The notes: generated from the sequence alone by a model not told the origin. 64,000 nt of DNA from Spirochaetota bacterium (GCA_025061835.1 JANXAC010000003.1:52120-116119); one strand, 5' to 3'. Shown: positions 9,847 to 18,798, numbered from the stretch's first letter. Numbers and translations: made by a program.

Positions 9847-11973
9847 TTAAGATAGTTTAAAGACAACTAAACTAATATCATCCTCAATTTTTCTATTGAC
9901 GAAATTATACCAAGTATCAAATAGTTTGTCTAGTATTTCTCTGGAATTTTTATTTTCCGATAGTTTTATGATATTTTCCGTTATAGATAGTGGGAAGGTA
10001 GTTCCTTCTAGTGACTTTGCTCCTGTGTATCCATCGGTTGCTATCACAACTATATCGTTCTTGTTAAGTGATACTTTGTTTATCTGTATATACTTTGAGA
10101 TGTCTTTCACAAATCCTAAGACTTTCCCTTCACCTTGTATTTGTGATATACTCTTGAGCTTTGAGGAATAGTGCCACATTGCTGGTATGCCTGCGTTTAT
10201 AAAGAACATTTCTTTCTGTTGAGTGTCAACGAGTATAAAAACTCCGCTAAAGAATGTTCCCTTTGGTAGGTTTTCCTTTATAATTTTGTTAAGTTCCTCA
10301 ACCATTCCTTTGAAGTTAAGTTTATTTCTTATTAGAGTATATATTGATGATTTCAAGACCACCATTGACATACTTGCTGTGAGCCCCTTGCCAGATATGT
10401 CTCCTATAACGATTAAATATCTGTTTTTTATTTTTATAACATCCACAAAGTCGCCACCTAAACCACTACTCGTTCTTGTTATATACTCAAAATCTAGCTC
10501 TGCTGGGTTTGGTTTCTTGATATTATGAAGTATTGTCTCGGTGATTGTCCTACTCATCTCAATCTCTCTATTCACTGTTATAGTTATCTTTTGCTTCTTT
10601 AAGTTTTTGAGTATATATGCTATCGTGAAGAGTGTTGGATATATCGTTTGTAGTGCCTTGTAGTCATAGTTATCGTATGTTCTACCATTTTCTTTCTCAC
10701 CGAGCGACAATAACATTATTGTTTGAGTTCCATCTTTCACTAATATGATAACTTCTGATGATAGTTTTTTAAACATATCCTGTATTACATCAGCATTCGT
10801 TTTTAGGATTGGATCAGATATGATTTCGGAGCTTAGAAAAACGGTCTTGTTCCCGTAGCTTGAGAGTATCTCAATTACCTTAAGATTCTTGTCTAAACTT
10901 TCTTCCGTGTTTGTTTCAGTATAGATATTTTCTAAAAGTCCAACCTCATTCTCTACAAAGAGATTTATTTTTGTTGAGGATATGTTTTCTCTTAGTGACT
11001 TTACGAGTTTATCTACTATTTCTTCTTGTGGTTTTGTTAAATCAATTGAGTTTATATCATTCAGCAGTGTCTCAATATAGTTTGACTTGAACTTGAGGAT
11101 TTTTCTTATGAACTTATTTAGGTAGTTGCCTATCAGAATTAGTATTGAAAGTAGTAGAAATATTGATAGGGGGAATACATTCGCTAGTGATGTTGAGTAG
11201 TTTGATATTACTTTCAGTGTTATTCCACCTATAGCTCCTAAGACTATTATTGAAACTACTACAACTATGGTATTATATATTGCGGATGTTATGTTGAAGA
11301 GTTTAGTTCTTGTTATTGCGTAGGCTAATGATCCAGCGAGTACGAATCCCAGTAACGATGATAAGTAGTAGTATCTGAATGTTTTTAGGAGTATAGGTAT
11401 TACCATCGCTATAAACACTGCTAGTAGTAATGATAGAGCTGTTCCTATCACTATAAGTGTTGTTTGAAGTTTGAAAATCTTATGTTTGGTTCTTACTGCT
11501 TTTACTATGCCTATTAACGATGATACTACTAATAGCCCAGTAGCAACAGAAGTGTAGAGTCTGTAGTATTGCCCCTCGAGTCGGTATATTATCCCTTCTC
11601 GCTGTTCGGCTCCAACTATTACCGAGTCTGTCATGAAAAGTATATAAACAACTATTCCTACTGCACCCAAAAGCAATAGATCTAACAGTTTCAGATCCTT
11701 CTCTTCAGGAAAAGAGACCATCAATCTTAGTATTGATAAGTTTGCTATCACCATCATAAGTGATGTAAGTCTTAAAGATGCATTTGTTATTTCAAGTGCA
11801 TTCATCTTAGCAGAATCCCAAGAGATACCGATAAATAAAGTGATAAGTGAAGAAGACATTATCGTTATGAAAATTATTCTAGTATTTATTAATTTGGGAC
11901 TCTTAAGGAATATAAACCATCCTAGTATCTGAAGAGTAATGAAAGCAGAATAAGGAATTAAACTTTCACTCAT
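9847..11973 (-). CDS. Membrane-bound SpoIIE/PP2C-type serine phosphatase with multi-TM sensor and GAF-like region
   Basis: 708 residues. The first ~290 contain roughly eight or nine hydrophobic membrane segments, similar to the 7TM sensor parts of some histidine kinases. Residues ~300-460 look like a GAF-type domain. The C-terminal ~220 residues are a SpoIIE-type PP2C phosphatase: GGDFVDVIKI and VIGDISGKGL carry metal-binding aspartates, followed by IATDGYTGAKS and a final DDISLVVFKL. The likely substrate is the phosphorylated STAS protein encoded 11 nt downstream. The ATG overlaps the end of the preceding phosphatase gene by 4 nt (ATGA). The signal sensed is unknown. Confidence 0.85.
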   Translation of the reverse strand: MSESLIPYSAFITLQILGWFIFLKSPKLINTRIIFITIMSSSLITLFIGISWDSAKMNALEITNASLRLTSLMMVIANLSILRLMVSFPEEKDLKLLDLLLLGAVGIVVYILFMTDSVIVGAEQREGIIYRLEGQYYRLYTSVATGLLVVSSLIGIVKAVRTKHKIFKLQTTLIVIGTALSLLLAVFIAMVIPILLKTFRYYYLSSLLGFVLAGSLAYAITRTKLFNITSAIYNTIVVVVSIIVLGAIGGITLKVISNYSTSLANVFPLSIFLLLSILILIGNYLNKFIRKILKFKSNYIETLLNDINSIDLTKPQEEIVDKLVKSLRENISSTKINLFVENEVGLLENIYTETNTEESLDKNLKVIEILSSYGNKTVFLSSEIISDPILKTNADVIQDMFKKLSSEVIILVKDGTQTIMLLSLGEKENGRTYDNYDYKALQTIYPTLFTIAYILKNLKKQKITITVNREIEMSRTITETILHNIKKPNPAELDFEYITRTSSGLGGDFVDVIKIKNRYLIVIGDISGKGLTASMSMVVLKSSIYTLIRNKLNFKGMVEELNKIIKENLPKGTFFSGVFILVDTQQKEMFFINAGIPAMWHYSSKLKSISQIQGEGKVLGFVKDISKYIQINKVSLNKNDIVVIATDGYTGAKSLEGTTFPLSITENIIKLSENKNSREILDKLFDTWYNFVNRKIEDDISLVVFKLS

Positions 11974-13331
11974 GCTACTCCTCCTTTTTTGATAATGATG
12001 TATGTGAGGTCATCTGAAAGTTTTGAAGATGACAAGAAATCTTTGAGATCCTCTCTTATGATTCTGGATACTTCTTCAGACTTTTTTGTATAGTTTGATA
12101 TTAGAAGGTTTTTCAGTCTGCCTGTGTTTTGATATTCTTCATCATAATTGTTTTTGGCTTCTAAAATTCCATCGGAGGTAAGAAATAATAGATCTCCTTC
12201 TTTCAGTTTGTATCGTGATGTTTGAAATTCTGGTAAGTCTATTATTCCCAAGGGTGGTAAATCTACCTGAAATTCTTGGATATTACCATCTCTTACTAAT
12301 AAGATTCTTGGCATTGCGGAATTCACAAATTCAATTTCCCCATTTTCAGGGTTACATAATAACAAGATTATAGTTGTATATTTGCCTTCAAACTCCAGAT
12401 CCTTTATGGTTCTATCAACTTCGTATATTATTTCTTTTAATGTTTTGTTTCTATTTATCTTTATAGCATTTACTATAACTGCCATAAGTAAGGATGCGTT
12501 CAAGCCTTTACCAGAAACATCTCCTATTACAAACAGATACTTCTCATCTTGAAGAGGTATTATATGATAATAATCACCGCTTACGCTCACAAGTGGTTCA
12601 AAAGATATACTAACATCAAGCCCTTTGATAGGTGGTATAGTTTCTGGTAGGAATACTTTTTGTATCTTTGATAGTAGTTCCCATTCATGTGATAGTGTAG
12701 ATACTTTAAACATGTTTTCAATTATCTCTCTTCTCTTTGTGAATTTAATTATTTCGCTATACATCTCTTCAAACAACGATGGATTAATTATAGATATATA
12801 CCTTGATATGAAAAACAACTCAAATTGATTATGTTTGAGTAGAATTGCTACTATTTCATTTGAACCACCGTTTATAATTTCTCTTTCAGTATATTTATTC
12901 ACTCCTTCTTCTTTTATTAAAGAGGTTAAGTTTTTCATAATGTTCTCATCTTCAAATAATCTTGAAGGACTTTTGTAAATGACCTTATTATTTTCTATCC
13001 ATAGTAAAAAGATATTCGCTTCAACTTCAATGAATCTTTTAATGAGATTAACAAATTCACTATCAGATATAGTTGTTTCTAACTGTTGGATAAACTTGTT
13101 AATAGGTTTATTCCACTTATTGTATATTATTAGGTCAAGTAGAAGTCTAGATAATCTTTCGGATAGAGGGTTAAAAACATAGTACATAAGTGATATTAGC
13201 AGTCCGTTGATAATGATGAAGGATATGTTTTCAAGACTTTTGGTGTATATAAAGGCTATGTAGAATACCGAAAAGAGTAGTAGTATTGATACTCCTTGAG
13301 AAATGTATTTTATGAAAATGGAATATTTCAT
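11970..13331 (-). CDS. Membrane-anchored SpoIIE/PP2C-type serine phosphatase
   Basis: 453 residues, first gene of the four-gene switch operon. Two hydrophobic segments in the first ~60 residues anchor it in the membrane; residues ~80-210 form a possible GAF/PAS-like sensor. The catalytic part begins near residue 225, with SGDYYHIIPL (residue ~254) and FVIGDVSGKGLNASLLM, then FLTSDGILEAKN and DDLTYIIIKK. No Shine-Dalgarno sequence precedes the ATG (GTGCGTCC); a promoter 11 nt upstream suggests a very short leader. It has the same catalytic family as the next gene but a different sensor, so two inputs may act on one STAS protein. Confidence 0.85.
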   Translation of the reverse strand: MKYSIFIKYISQGVSILLLFSVFYIAFIYTKSLENISFIIINGLLISLMYYVFNPLSERLSRLLLDLIIYNKWNKPINKFIQQLETTISDSEFVNLIKRFIEVEANIFLLWIENNKVIYKSPSRLFEDENIMKNLTSLIKEEGVNKYTEREIINGGSNEIVAILLKHNQFELFFISRYISIINPSLFEEMYSEIIKFTKRREIIENMFKVSTLSHEWELLSKIQKVFLPETIPPIKGLDVSISFEPLVSVSGDYYHIIPLQDEKYLFVIGDVSGKGLNASLLMAVIVNAIKINRNKTLKEIIYEVDRTIKDLEFEGKYTTIILLLCNPENGEIEFVNSAMPRILLVRDGNIQEFQVDLPPLGIIDLPEFQTSRYKLKEGDLLFLTSDGILEAKNNYDEEYQNTGRLKNLLISNYTKKSEEVSRIIREDLKDFLSSSKLSDDLTYIIIKKGGVA

Positions 13332-13342
13332 GGACGCACTAA

Positions 13343-13371
13343 ATCTTAAATATTATTCTGTAGCTTTTCAA
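13343..13371 (-). promoter_or_regulatory. Promoter of the phosphatase/STAS operon
   Basis: On the minus strand TTGAAA (13371-13366), 17 bp spacer, TAAGAT (13348-13343). The -10 box ends 11 nt before the ATG, leaving a leader of about 5 nt and no room for a Shine-Dalgarno site. An 8-bp inverted repeat (AAACCTAT at 13373-13380, ATAGGTTT at 13414-13421) lies just upstream. Confidence 0.5.
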
Positions 13372-13505
13372 CAAACCTATTTAGTAAAACCTAAAGTTTT
13401 AGAGTTTAAGAGGATAGGTTTCTAAAAAGTGAAGTATGTGGATAGTTGGAAGGTTAAGAGATTCTTAGTATTTGCAGGTATGTTTAAAAATTTTGGACTT
13501 TACTG

Positions 13506-13533
13506 TTGACATTGTAATTATTTATATTATACT
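13506..13533 (+). promoter_or_regulatory. Promoter of ctpA
   Basis: TTGACA (13506-13511), 16 bp spacer, TATACT (13528-13533). Transcription should begin near 13540. This makes an ATG at 13540 an unlikely start for a Shine-Dalgarno-led gene and supports the ATG at 13558, which has AAGAGG in front of it. Confidence 0.6.
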
Positions 13534-13557
13534 ACAAGGATGTTAAGAGGTATATTT

Positions 13558-14988
13558 ATGCTTATGAGAAAATACCCCTTCAGATTTATCTTTGGTGTGG
13601 TTTTAGTTGCAATTTTGGTAATAATTTTCTTTTCATACTCTCAAATATTTGGTAACAAAGGTATATTTTCGTCATTCTCAAAAGATGATGACTACTATTA
13701 CTACCTAGAGATGTTGAATTCTGTCTATAACCTTATAAAAGACGGGTATGTTGATGGGGATAAGGTTGATGCGAAGAAGTTGTTTCATGGTGCTATAAAG
13801 GGGATGCTAGAAAGTCTTAATGATCCACACACTGCTTTTTTAAGTGAAGATGATTTTAAGGAACTTACAGTTGAGACAAGTGGTAAGTTTGGTGGTTTAG
13901 GAATACATATATCATCAAAGGATGGGTACATTTACATAATATCTCCTATTGAGGACACACCTGCTTTCAGAGAAGGTCTTAAACCTGGAGACTATATAAT
14001 CTCCATAAACGGCGAAACCACTAAAGGTATGAGTGTTGAGAAAGCTGTCAAACTCTTGAGAGGAACGCCCGGGACAAGAGTTACGATAACTATAAAAAGA
14101 AATGACGAAATATTTGAAAAAACTCTTACAAGAGAGATCATAAATATACCAACTATAAGATGGGGATGGGTTTCAGAGGAAAAAGGTATAGCTTTTATAA
14201 GAATACTTCAGTTTTCTGGGACTACTTATGATTCGTTTGTGAATGCTATTGACAAGATAAAAAAGAGTGATACTCAACTTAAGAGTTTGATACTTGATCT
14301 GAGGTATAACCCTGGGGGATTGCTTGATGAGGTATTGAAGATCCTTGATGTTATGGTACCTGAGGGATTACTACTTGAGACGAGAGGAAGGATAATGGGT
14401 AGTGATCAGCGAACTTATGCTTCGGGAAAGAAACCTATAATACCTCTAAACATTCCTATCGTAGTTTTGATAAATGAAGGTTCTGCTTCTGCTTCGGAGA
14501 TACTTGCTGGGGTCTTGCAAGATACGCATAGAGCAGTGGTTGTTGGAACTAAGAGTTTCGGTAAGGGGTCTGTTCAAACTATAAGGCAACTACCAGATGG
14601 CTCAGGATTAAGAATAACAATAGCACGATATTACCTACCTTCAGGTAAAACACCTGATAAGGAAGGTATAGTCCCTGATGTTGTCGTTGAGACAACCAAA
14701 ATAACGAAAGAGCTGGAGGAAAAAATATCCATCATTGAGAGAGAAGGTTATATCAAGGAATATATGAAGAACAAAAGCGAGGTAACAGAACAGGATATAC
14801 AGAATATTAGTAAGTTGTTGCAAGAAAAAGGTATAAAACTTGATAAAAAGGTAATAAAGATACTGGCTAATCGCGAGGTTCCTAGAATACAAGTGTTTGA
14901 TCCGGATGATGAGTACGTTCAGAAAGCAATAGAGGTATTAGAGGATTACAAAAAGTATAGCAAACCTCTGGTCTTCTATAAGAAGTAG
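13558..14988 (+). CDS. ctpA: C-terminal processing protease CtpA (S41 family)
   Basis: Periplasmic serine protease with an N-terminal membrane anchor (residues ~10-30, VVLVAILVIIFFSYS). The N-terminal S41 helical part is followed by a PDZ domain (FGGLGIHI to TITIKRN) and the peptidase domain. The SASASE motif carrying the serine nucleophile and the FGKGSVQ motif with the catalytic lysine are both present, with LDLRYNPGG before them. The start at 13558 has AAGAGG seven bases upstream; an in-frame ATG at 13540 falls on the predicted transcription start. About 476 residues, normal for bacterial CtpA. Monocistronic: a hairpin terminator follows. Confidence 0.92.
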   Translation: MLMRKYPFRFIFGVVLVAILVIIFFSYSQIFGNKGIFSSFSKDDDYYYYLEMLNSVYNLIKDGYVDGDKVDAKKLFHGAIKGMLESLNDPHTAFLSEDDFKELTVETSGKFGGLGIHISSKDGYIYIISPIEDTPAFREGLKPGDYIISINGETTKGMSVEKAVKLLRGTPGTRVTITIKRNDEIFEKTLTREIINIPTIRWGWVSEEKGIAFIRILQFSGTTYDSFVNAIDKIKKSDTQLKSLILDLRYNPGGLLDEVLKILDVMVPEGLLLETRGRIMGSDQRTYASGKKPIIPLNIPIVVLINEGSASASEILAGVLQDTHRAVVVGTKSFGKGSVQTIRQLPDGSGLRITIARYYLPSGKTPDKEGIVPDVVVETTKITKELEEKISIIEREGYIKEYMKNKSEVTEQDIQNISKLLQEKGIKLDKKVIKILANREVPRIQVFDPDDEYVQKAIEVLEDYKKYSKPLVFYKK

Positions 14989-15078
14989 AAGATATAATCT
15001 TGAACATAAAGAATAGGGAAATTAACAATTTGTGATTCTTCTAAAATAAAACCATTTGATGCCTTTTTAGGTTATTTG

Positions 15079-15118
15079 CTCTGGTAGTTTGAATTTTTAA
15101 TTTTCAAACAGAGTTTTA
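15079..15118. terminator. Hairpin terminator after ctpA
   Basis: Inverted repeat GTTTGAA (15087-15093) and TTCAAAC (15103-15109) with a 9-nt loop. CTCT/AGAG pairs flank it across a small bulge, and GTTTTAC follows. It lies between convergent ctpA and prs and may serve mainly the plus strand. Confidence 0.5.
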
Positions 15119-15191
15119 CTTGTTTAGAAATGTTTTAAAGTTGGGATTAAGTTTTGTTAGAACCAAGTTGATATTGAAGTTTCTACTATAC

Positions 15192-16139
15192 CTACTTCTT
15201 CACGAACAAGGAGCTTACTGAACTGTTTGTGTGAGTTCTTGATATCGCTTCAGCAAAAAGTTTATAAACGCTTAAAACTTTAATTTTTGGTAACATTTTT
15301 TCTTCTGGTATAGGTATTGTATCAGTTACAACTACTTCGTCTATTGCATCATCCAGTAGTTTTTCTTTTGCGTTTCCTGAAAGGACTGGATGTGTCGCCA
15401 TTACAATAACCTTCTTTGCTCCTTCATCTTTGAGTTTTCTAGCAGCCTTGGCAACAGTGCCCCCAGTGTCAATTATATCATCAATCAAAACAGCATTTTT
15501 ACCCTTTACTTCACCAACAAGGTTCATAACTTCAGCGATGTTATACCCAGTTCTTCTCTTATCAATTATTGCAATGTTTAGGTCAAGGAATGATGCTAGG
15601 AATCTTGCTCTCTTAACTCCTCCCATGTCAGGTGCTACAACAACGAAATCACTTATGTCCTCATAGTTCTCTTTTAGGTAGTCAATGAAGACAGGAAAAG
15701 CGTAAAGATGGTCAACAGGTATGTCAAAGAAGCCTTGTATCTGGTCGGCGTGTAAGTCCATAGTCAAAACTCTATTTGCTCCAGCAGTCGTTATAAGATT
15801 TGCTACTAACTTTGCTGTAATAGGTACTCTAGGTTCTGCTTTTCTATCTTGTCTAGCATATCCAAAGTATGGTATAACTGCCGTTATTCTGTCTGCGGAT
15901 GCTCTCTTAGCAGCATCAATCATTATAAGCAATTCCATCAGGTTTTGATTAGATGGATTACAAGTTGATTGAATGATGAAAATATCACTACCTCTTATAC
16001 TTTCTTCTATCTTGACGAATATCTCACCATCAGCGAATTCGGTTATGAGAGTATTCCCAAGTTCAAGTCCAAGATAATCTGCTATCTTTTTAGCAAGAGA
16101 TGAGTTTGACCTACCACTTAAGACAACAACATCACTCAT
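15192..16139 (-). CDS. prs: Ribose-phosphate pyrophosphokinase (PRPP synthase)
   Basis: Makes 5-phosphoribosyl 1-pyrophosphate from ribose 5-phosphate and ATP, feeding nucleotide, His and Trp synthesis. The signature DLHADQIQGFFDIP, the ATP-binding segment RQDRKAEPR and the PRPP-binding loop VLIDDIIDTGGT are all visible. Starting at the ATG at 16139 gives 315 residues beginning MSDVVVLSGRSNSSLAKKI, the standard family start and length. A longer TTG-initiated frame from 16211 would add 24 atypical residues. A TATAAT box ends 10 nt before this ATG and no Shine-Dalgarno site is present, which again suggests a very short leader. Confidence 0.93.
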   Translation of the reverse strand: MSDVVVLSGRSNSSLAKKIADYLGLELGNTLITEFADGEIFVKIEESIRGSDIFIIQSTCNPSNQNLMELLIMIDAAKRASADRITAVIPYFGYARQDRKAEPRVPITAKLVANLITTAGANRVLTMDLHADQIQGFFDIPVDHLYAFPVFIDYLKENYEDISDFVVVAPDMGGVKRARFLASFLDLNIAIIDKRRTGYNIAEVMNLVGEVKGKNAVLIDDIIDTGGTVAKAARKLKDEGAKKVIVMATHPVLSGNAKEKLLDDAIDEVVVTDTIPIPEEKMLPKIKVLSVYKLFAEAISRTHTNSSVSSLFVKK

Positions 16140-16149
16140 ACTGGACTGA

Positions 16150-16155
16150 ATTATA
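16150..16155 (-). promoter_or_regulatory. prs: -10 box of prs
   Basis: A consensus TATAAT on the minus strand, 10 nt before the prs ATG. No good -35 hexamer is seen 16-18 bp further upstream, so the promoter call rests on the -10 box and its position. Confidence 0.4.
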
Positions 16156-16272
16156 AAACCTTCGGAGTTTAAATATAAACTTTGAAGATACTTTATATCA
16201 ATGAATTCCAATTTCTATTGGTTGAGTAAGCGAGATTAAAGATACTGCAAGGAAAAAAGGAACTACACATAG

Positions 16273-16301
16273 TTGTAAATTTGCAAATTTTAGATTATAT
16301 C
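16273..16301 (+). promoter_or_regulatory. Possible promoter of the phosphohexomutase gene with a 14-bp palindrome
   Basis: TTGTAA (16273-16278), 17 bp, TATATC (16296-16301). The spacer and part of the -35 hold a perfect palindrome, AAATTTGCAAATTT at 16277-16290, which could be an operator. Such AT-rich palindromes also arise by chance in DNA of this composition. Confidence 0.35.
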
Positions 16302-16370
16302 AATATCTTTGAAATAAGCAATTATGGAAGTTAATAATTTTACAAACATTTTCCTGCTAGGAGGATGAGA

Positions 16371-18143
16371 ATGTTAAGTCTTAACGATGTTCAATTGTCG
16401 GAAAGTGCTAAAAATAATATAAAGCTTTGGATAGATGAGTTTGGTAAAGATGTGGAGGAAGAGGTTTCAAGACTGGTCAGTGAGGGTAAGTTAGAGGAGC
16501 TTGAGGATAGGTTTTATAGAAAACTTGAATTTGGAACGGGAGGAATGAGAGGTAAGGTCGCAATAGGGACGAATAGGATGAACGAATACAACATCAGAAT
16601 AGCAACTCAAGGTTTTGCTAATTATCTCAAAAAAGTTAAGGGCAATCAAATCTTATCGTGTGTGATAGGATACGATACAAGGAGAGACTCTAGGAAGTTT
16701 GCGATTGAGGCTTCAAAGGTTTTGGTGGGTAATGGTATAAAGGTGTATCTTGTTAAAAAACCTATGCCAACACCATTCATATCTTTTGCGGTTAGGTATC
16801 TAAAAGCGTCTGGTGGTATAATCATTACTGCTTCGCATAATCCACCTGACTACAACGGGTATAAAGTGTATTGGGATGATGGTGCGCAGGTTGTTCCACC
16901 ACACGATAAAGGCATAATAGAAGAAGTGTATAGAATAACATCGTCAAAAGAGATAAGTATGGTTTCTGATGAAGAACTGTTAAAATCGGAATTGTTTGTT
17001 GAGTTTCTTGATGAAGTCAAGGATGCTTATCTTAAAATCTTAAAAGTAAGTTTGTCAGAACTCATTGATGTTGAAGATGTGAGTTTTAGAAAAGATATGA
17101 AGATTGCGTATACTCCTTTGCACGGGACGTCGCTTTACCTTACCATTGACGCACTCAAGTCGCTAGGTTTTGAGAATGTGTATCTTGTTGAAGAGGAATG
17201 TTCGGTTGATGGTAGTTTTTCAGCAGTTCCTTTACCAAACCCTGAAGAGGATAGTTCGTTTGAGAGAGTGATAAAACTGTCAAAACAGGTTGGAGCACAA
17301 GTGTTTTTTGCAAGTGATCCAGATGCGGACAGAGTGAGAGCAGGAATAATCGTTAATGATGAAGATGTATTATTCTCTGGAAATCAATTGGCATCTATGA
17401 TGTTGGAGTGGATTCTGTCAAAGCTATATCAGAGAGGAACACTACCTGAAGATGGCTTTGTAGTAACTACAATTGTAACGACCGACTTAATAAGAAAGAT
17501 TGCTCAGAGCTTCGGTGTAGAGACATATCTTACATTAACAGGCTTTAAATACATAGGAGAGAAGATAAGACAGTTTGAAGGGCAGAAAAGGTTTATATTT
17601 GGTTGTGAGGAGAGTATAGGATACCTGTATGGAGATGATGTTAGGGACAAAGACTCTGTAATATCCACGGTGCTTATATCTCTGATGGTTGAGGATCTGA
17701 TGAAACAAGGCAAGAATTTGAAAGAATATTTATTTGAGATCTATAAGAAGTATGGGGTTCACATTGAGAGTCTTATCTCGCTTGAGTTTGAAGGTTTTGA
17801 AGGGCAGAGGAAGATTGAGAGTATGATGGGTAAGGTAAGAAGTGAAAGGTTTGAAGAATTTGCTAGCCTTAAAGTTTTATCTAGAATAGACGTTAAGAAC
17901 AGAACTTACGAAGATTTTGCTAAAGGATTTAAGGAAGATTACAAAACTGACTTGCCAGTATCAAATGTGGTAATCCTTAATCTTGAAGGTGGTAGTAAGA
18001 TAATAGTTAGACCTTCTGGAACTGAACCTAAAGTTAAGATATACTTCCTTAGTGAATTCGGTAAGGATGTTGAAAGCATTGAGGATTATCAGAGAAAGCA
18101 TGATCTACTTGTGAATGACTTCAAAAAGAAAGTTATTGGTTAA
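16371..18143 (+). CDS. Phosphoglucomutase/phosphomannomutase (alpha-D-phosphohexomutase)
   Basis: Interconverts hexose 1- and 6-phosphates; probably supplies glucose 1-phosphate for glycogen and sugar nucleotides. All four family motifs are present: catalytic serine loop TASHNPPDYNGYK, metal loop ASDPDADRVR, sugar-binding GCEESIGYLYGD, and phosphate-binding RPSGTEPKVKIY. About 590 residues, the length of the PgcA-type subgroup. The Shine-Dalgarno CTAGGAGG directly abuts an ATG at 16365, so the ATG at 16371 (six bases away) is the better start. The end overlaps the convergent gene by 11 nt. The window also holds a GH57 branching enzyme and a CBM48-like lipoprotein, consistent with glycogen-type metabolism. 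Confidence 0.9.
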   Translation: MLSLNDVQLSESAKNNIKLWIDEFGKDVEEEVSRLVSEGKLEELEDRFYRKLEFGTGGMRGKVAIGTNRMNEYNIRIATQGFANYLKKVKGNQILSCVIGYDTRRDSRKFAIEASKVLVGNGIKVYLVKKPMPTPFISFAVRYLKASGGIIITASHNPPDYNGYKVYWDDGAQVVPPHDKGIIEEVYRITSSKEISMVSDEELLKSELFVEFLDEVKDAYLKILKVSLSELIDVEDVSFRKDMKIAYTPLHGTSLYLTIDALKSLGFENVYLVEEECSVDGSFSAVPLPNPEEDSSFERVIKLSKQVGAQVFFASDPDADRVRAGIIVNDEDVLFSGNQLASMMLEWILSKLYQRGTLPEDGFVVTTIVTTDLIRKIAQSFGVETYLTLTGFKYIGEKIRQFEGQKRFIFGCEESIGYLYGDDVRDKDSVISTVLISLMVEDLMKQGKNLKEYLFEIYKKYGVHIESLISLEFEGFEGQRKIESMMGKVRSERFEEFASLKVLSRIDVKNRTYEDFAKGFKEDYKTDLPVSNVVILNLEGGSKIIVRPSGTEPKVKIYFLSEFGKDVESIEDYQRKHDLLVNDFKKKVIG

Positions 18144-18531
18144 TGCTTTTTGAGAATTCAACCCAGTCGCCAGAAGGTATTTTTGGAGAGTCTTCAATGT
18201 CCTGGATAAATACATAACACCACGCATCTAAAGTCTGACCACTTTGTGTTTTAACTTTGACTTTAACTCTTCTTGACAAGCCTATTTCGATGTTTTTTAT
18301 ACTCACTGCATCTTCTGCTTCATCAAGTTTATATAAGTCATCTTCGGGTAATTCATAGACTTCTCCAATGACTTTACCATTGCCTTCAACAATTCCAGGG
18401 AACATATTATAGATGTAATATAGTTCAAATCCTTCAAGAATTGCGTAGTCAATAAACTTTGCATTACCTAGAAGGTAATGTCTAGGTTGATCTTTTCTGA
18501 TCGTCCCAAAGACAAAAACCCTTTCATTCAT
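18133..18531 (-). CDS. Gamma-glutamylcyclotransferase-like (GGCT/AIG2) family protein
   Basis: A ~132-residue single-domain protein. VFVFGTIRKDQPRHYLLG matches the N-terminal substrate loop of the GGCT fold. The segment GEVYELPEDDLYKLDEAED matches the family pattern with an acidic catalytic region, followed by a strand carrying VFVYV-type residues (WCYVFIQD). Members cleave gamma-glutamyl amines or modify peptides; the exact substrate is not predictable. The ATG at 18531 puts the first strand right at the N-terminus, as in homologues; a TTG five codons upstream is less likely. No Shine-Dalgarno site is evident. It converges on the phosphohexomutase gene with an 11-nt overlap. Confidence 0.7.
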   Translation of the reverse strand: MNERVFVFGTIRKDQPRHYLLGNAKFIDYAILEGFELYYIYNMFPGIVEGNGKVIGEVYELPEDDLYKLDEAEDAVSIKNIEIGLSRRVKVKVKTQSGQTLDAWCYVFIQDIEDSPKIPSGDWVEFSKSINQ

Positions 18532-18581
18532 ATCTGAAAGTTTCAATAAGTAGTTAGATTGCTTTCAAACTTTTACGGGGC

Positions 18582-18798
18582 TGTTCAAAAAATTGCTGTA
18601 TGTCTTTAGAGAATATTCAAGAGGAAGAATGAGTTTGTGAAAGTATATTAAAGTAATGTCTATCGGAGGTCAGATATGATGTCCTTCTTGGAAGTCATCA
18701 AACAAATATACTGGGAGATAGAAAGAATAATCAGCGAAGACTATTACAAAGGCAGAAGGATAAGTAAGAAACACAAAGATGTTGTTCTGTTTTGAACA
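18582..18798 (+). repeat. MITE-like or IS-remnant element, copy 1
   Basis: A 217-bp stretch bounded by a perfect 9-bp terminal inverted repeat (TGTTCAAAA at 18582-18590, TTTTGAACA at 18790-18798). It shares with a second copy near 58.1 kb the left end, the block GAATGAGTTTGT (18627-18638) followed by AAAGTATA, and the right end TTTTGAACAC plus ATCAA. This copy is longer and contains a small open frame. It accounts for most of the 329-bp gap between the GGCT-like and GNAT genes. No transposase gene is present. It could be a deletion derivative of an insertion sequence. Confidence 0.5.
18676..18795 (+). CDS. Small open frame inside the repeat, possibly a transposase N-terminal remnant (39 aa)
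   Basis: ATG preceded by GGAGG with six bases spacing, giving a 39-residue product that begins MMSFLEVIKQIYWEIE and ends KKHKDVVLF. The stop codon lies inside the right terminal inverted repeat, which suggests that an originally longer reading frame was cut by an internal deletion joining it to the element's end. The family is not recognised. It is absent from the second copy of the repeat. Whether it is translated is unknown. Confidence 0.3.
   Translation: MMSFLEVIKQIYWEIERIISEDYYKGRRISKKHKDVVLF

Noticed and set aside
16140..16211. Extension of prs to a TTG at 16211.
   Set aside because: The 24 extra residues are atypical, and the ATG at 16139 gives the exact family length of 315.
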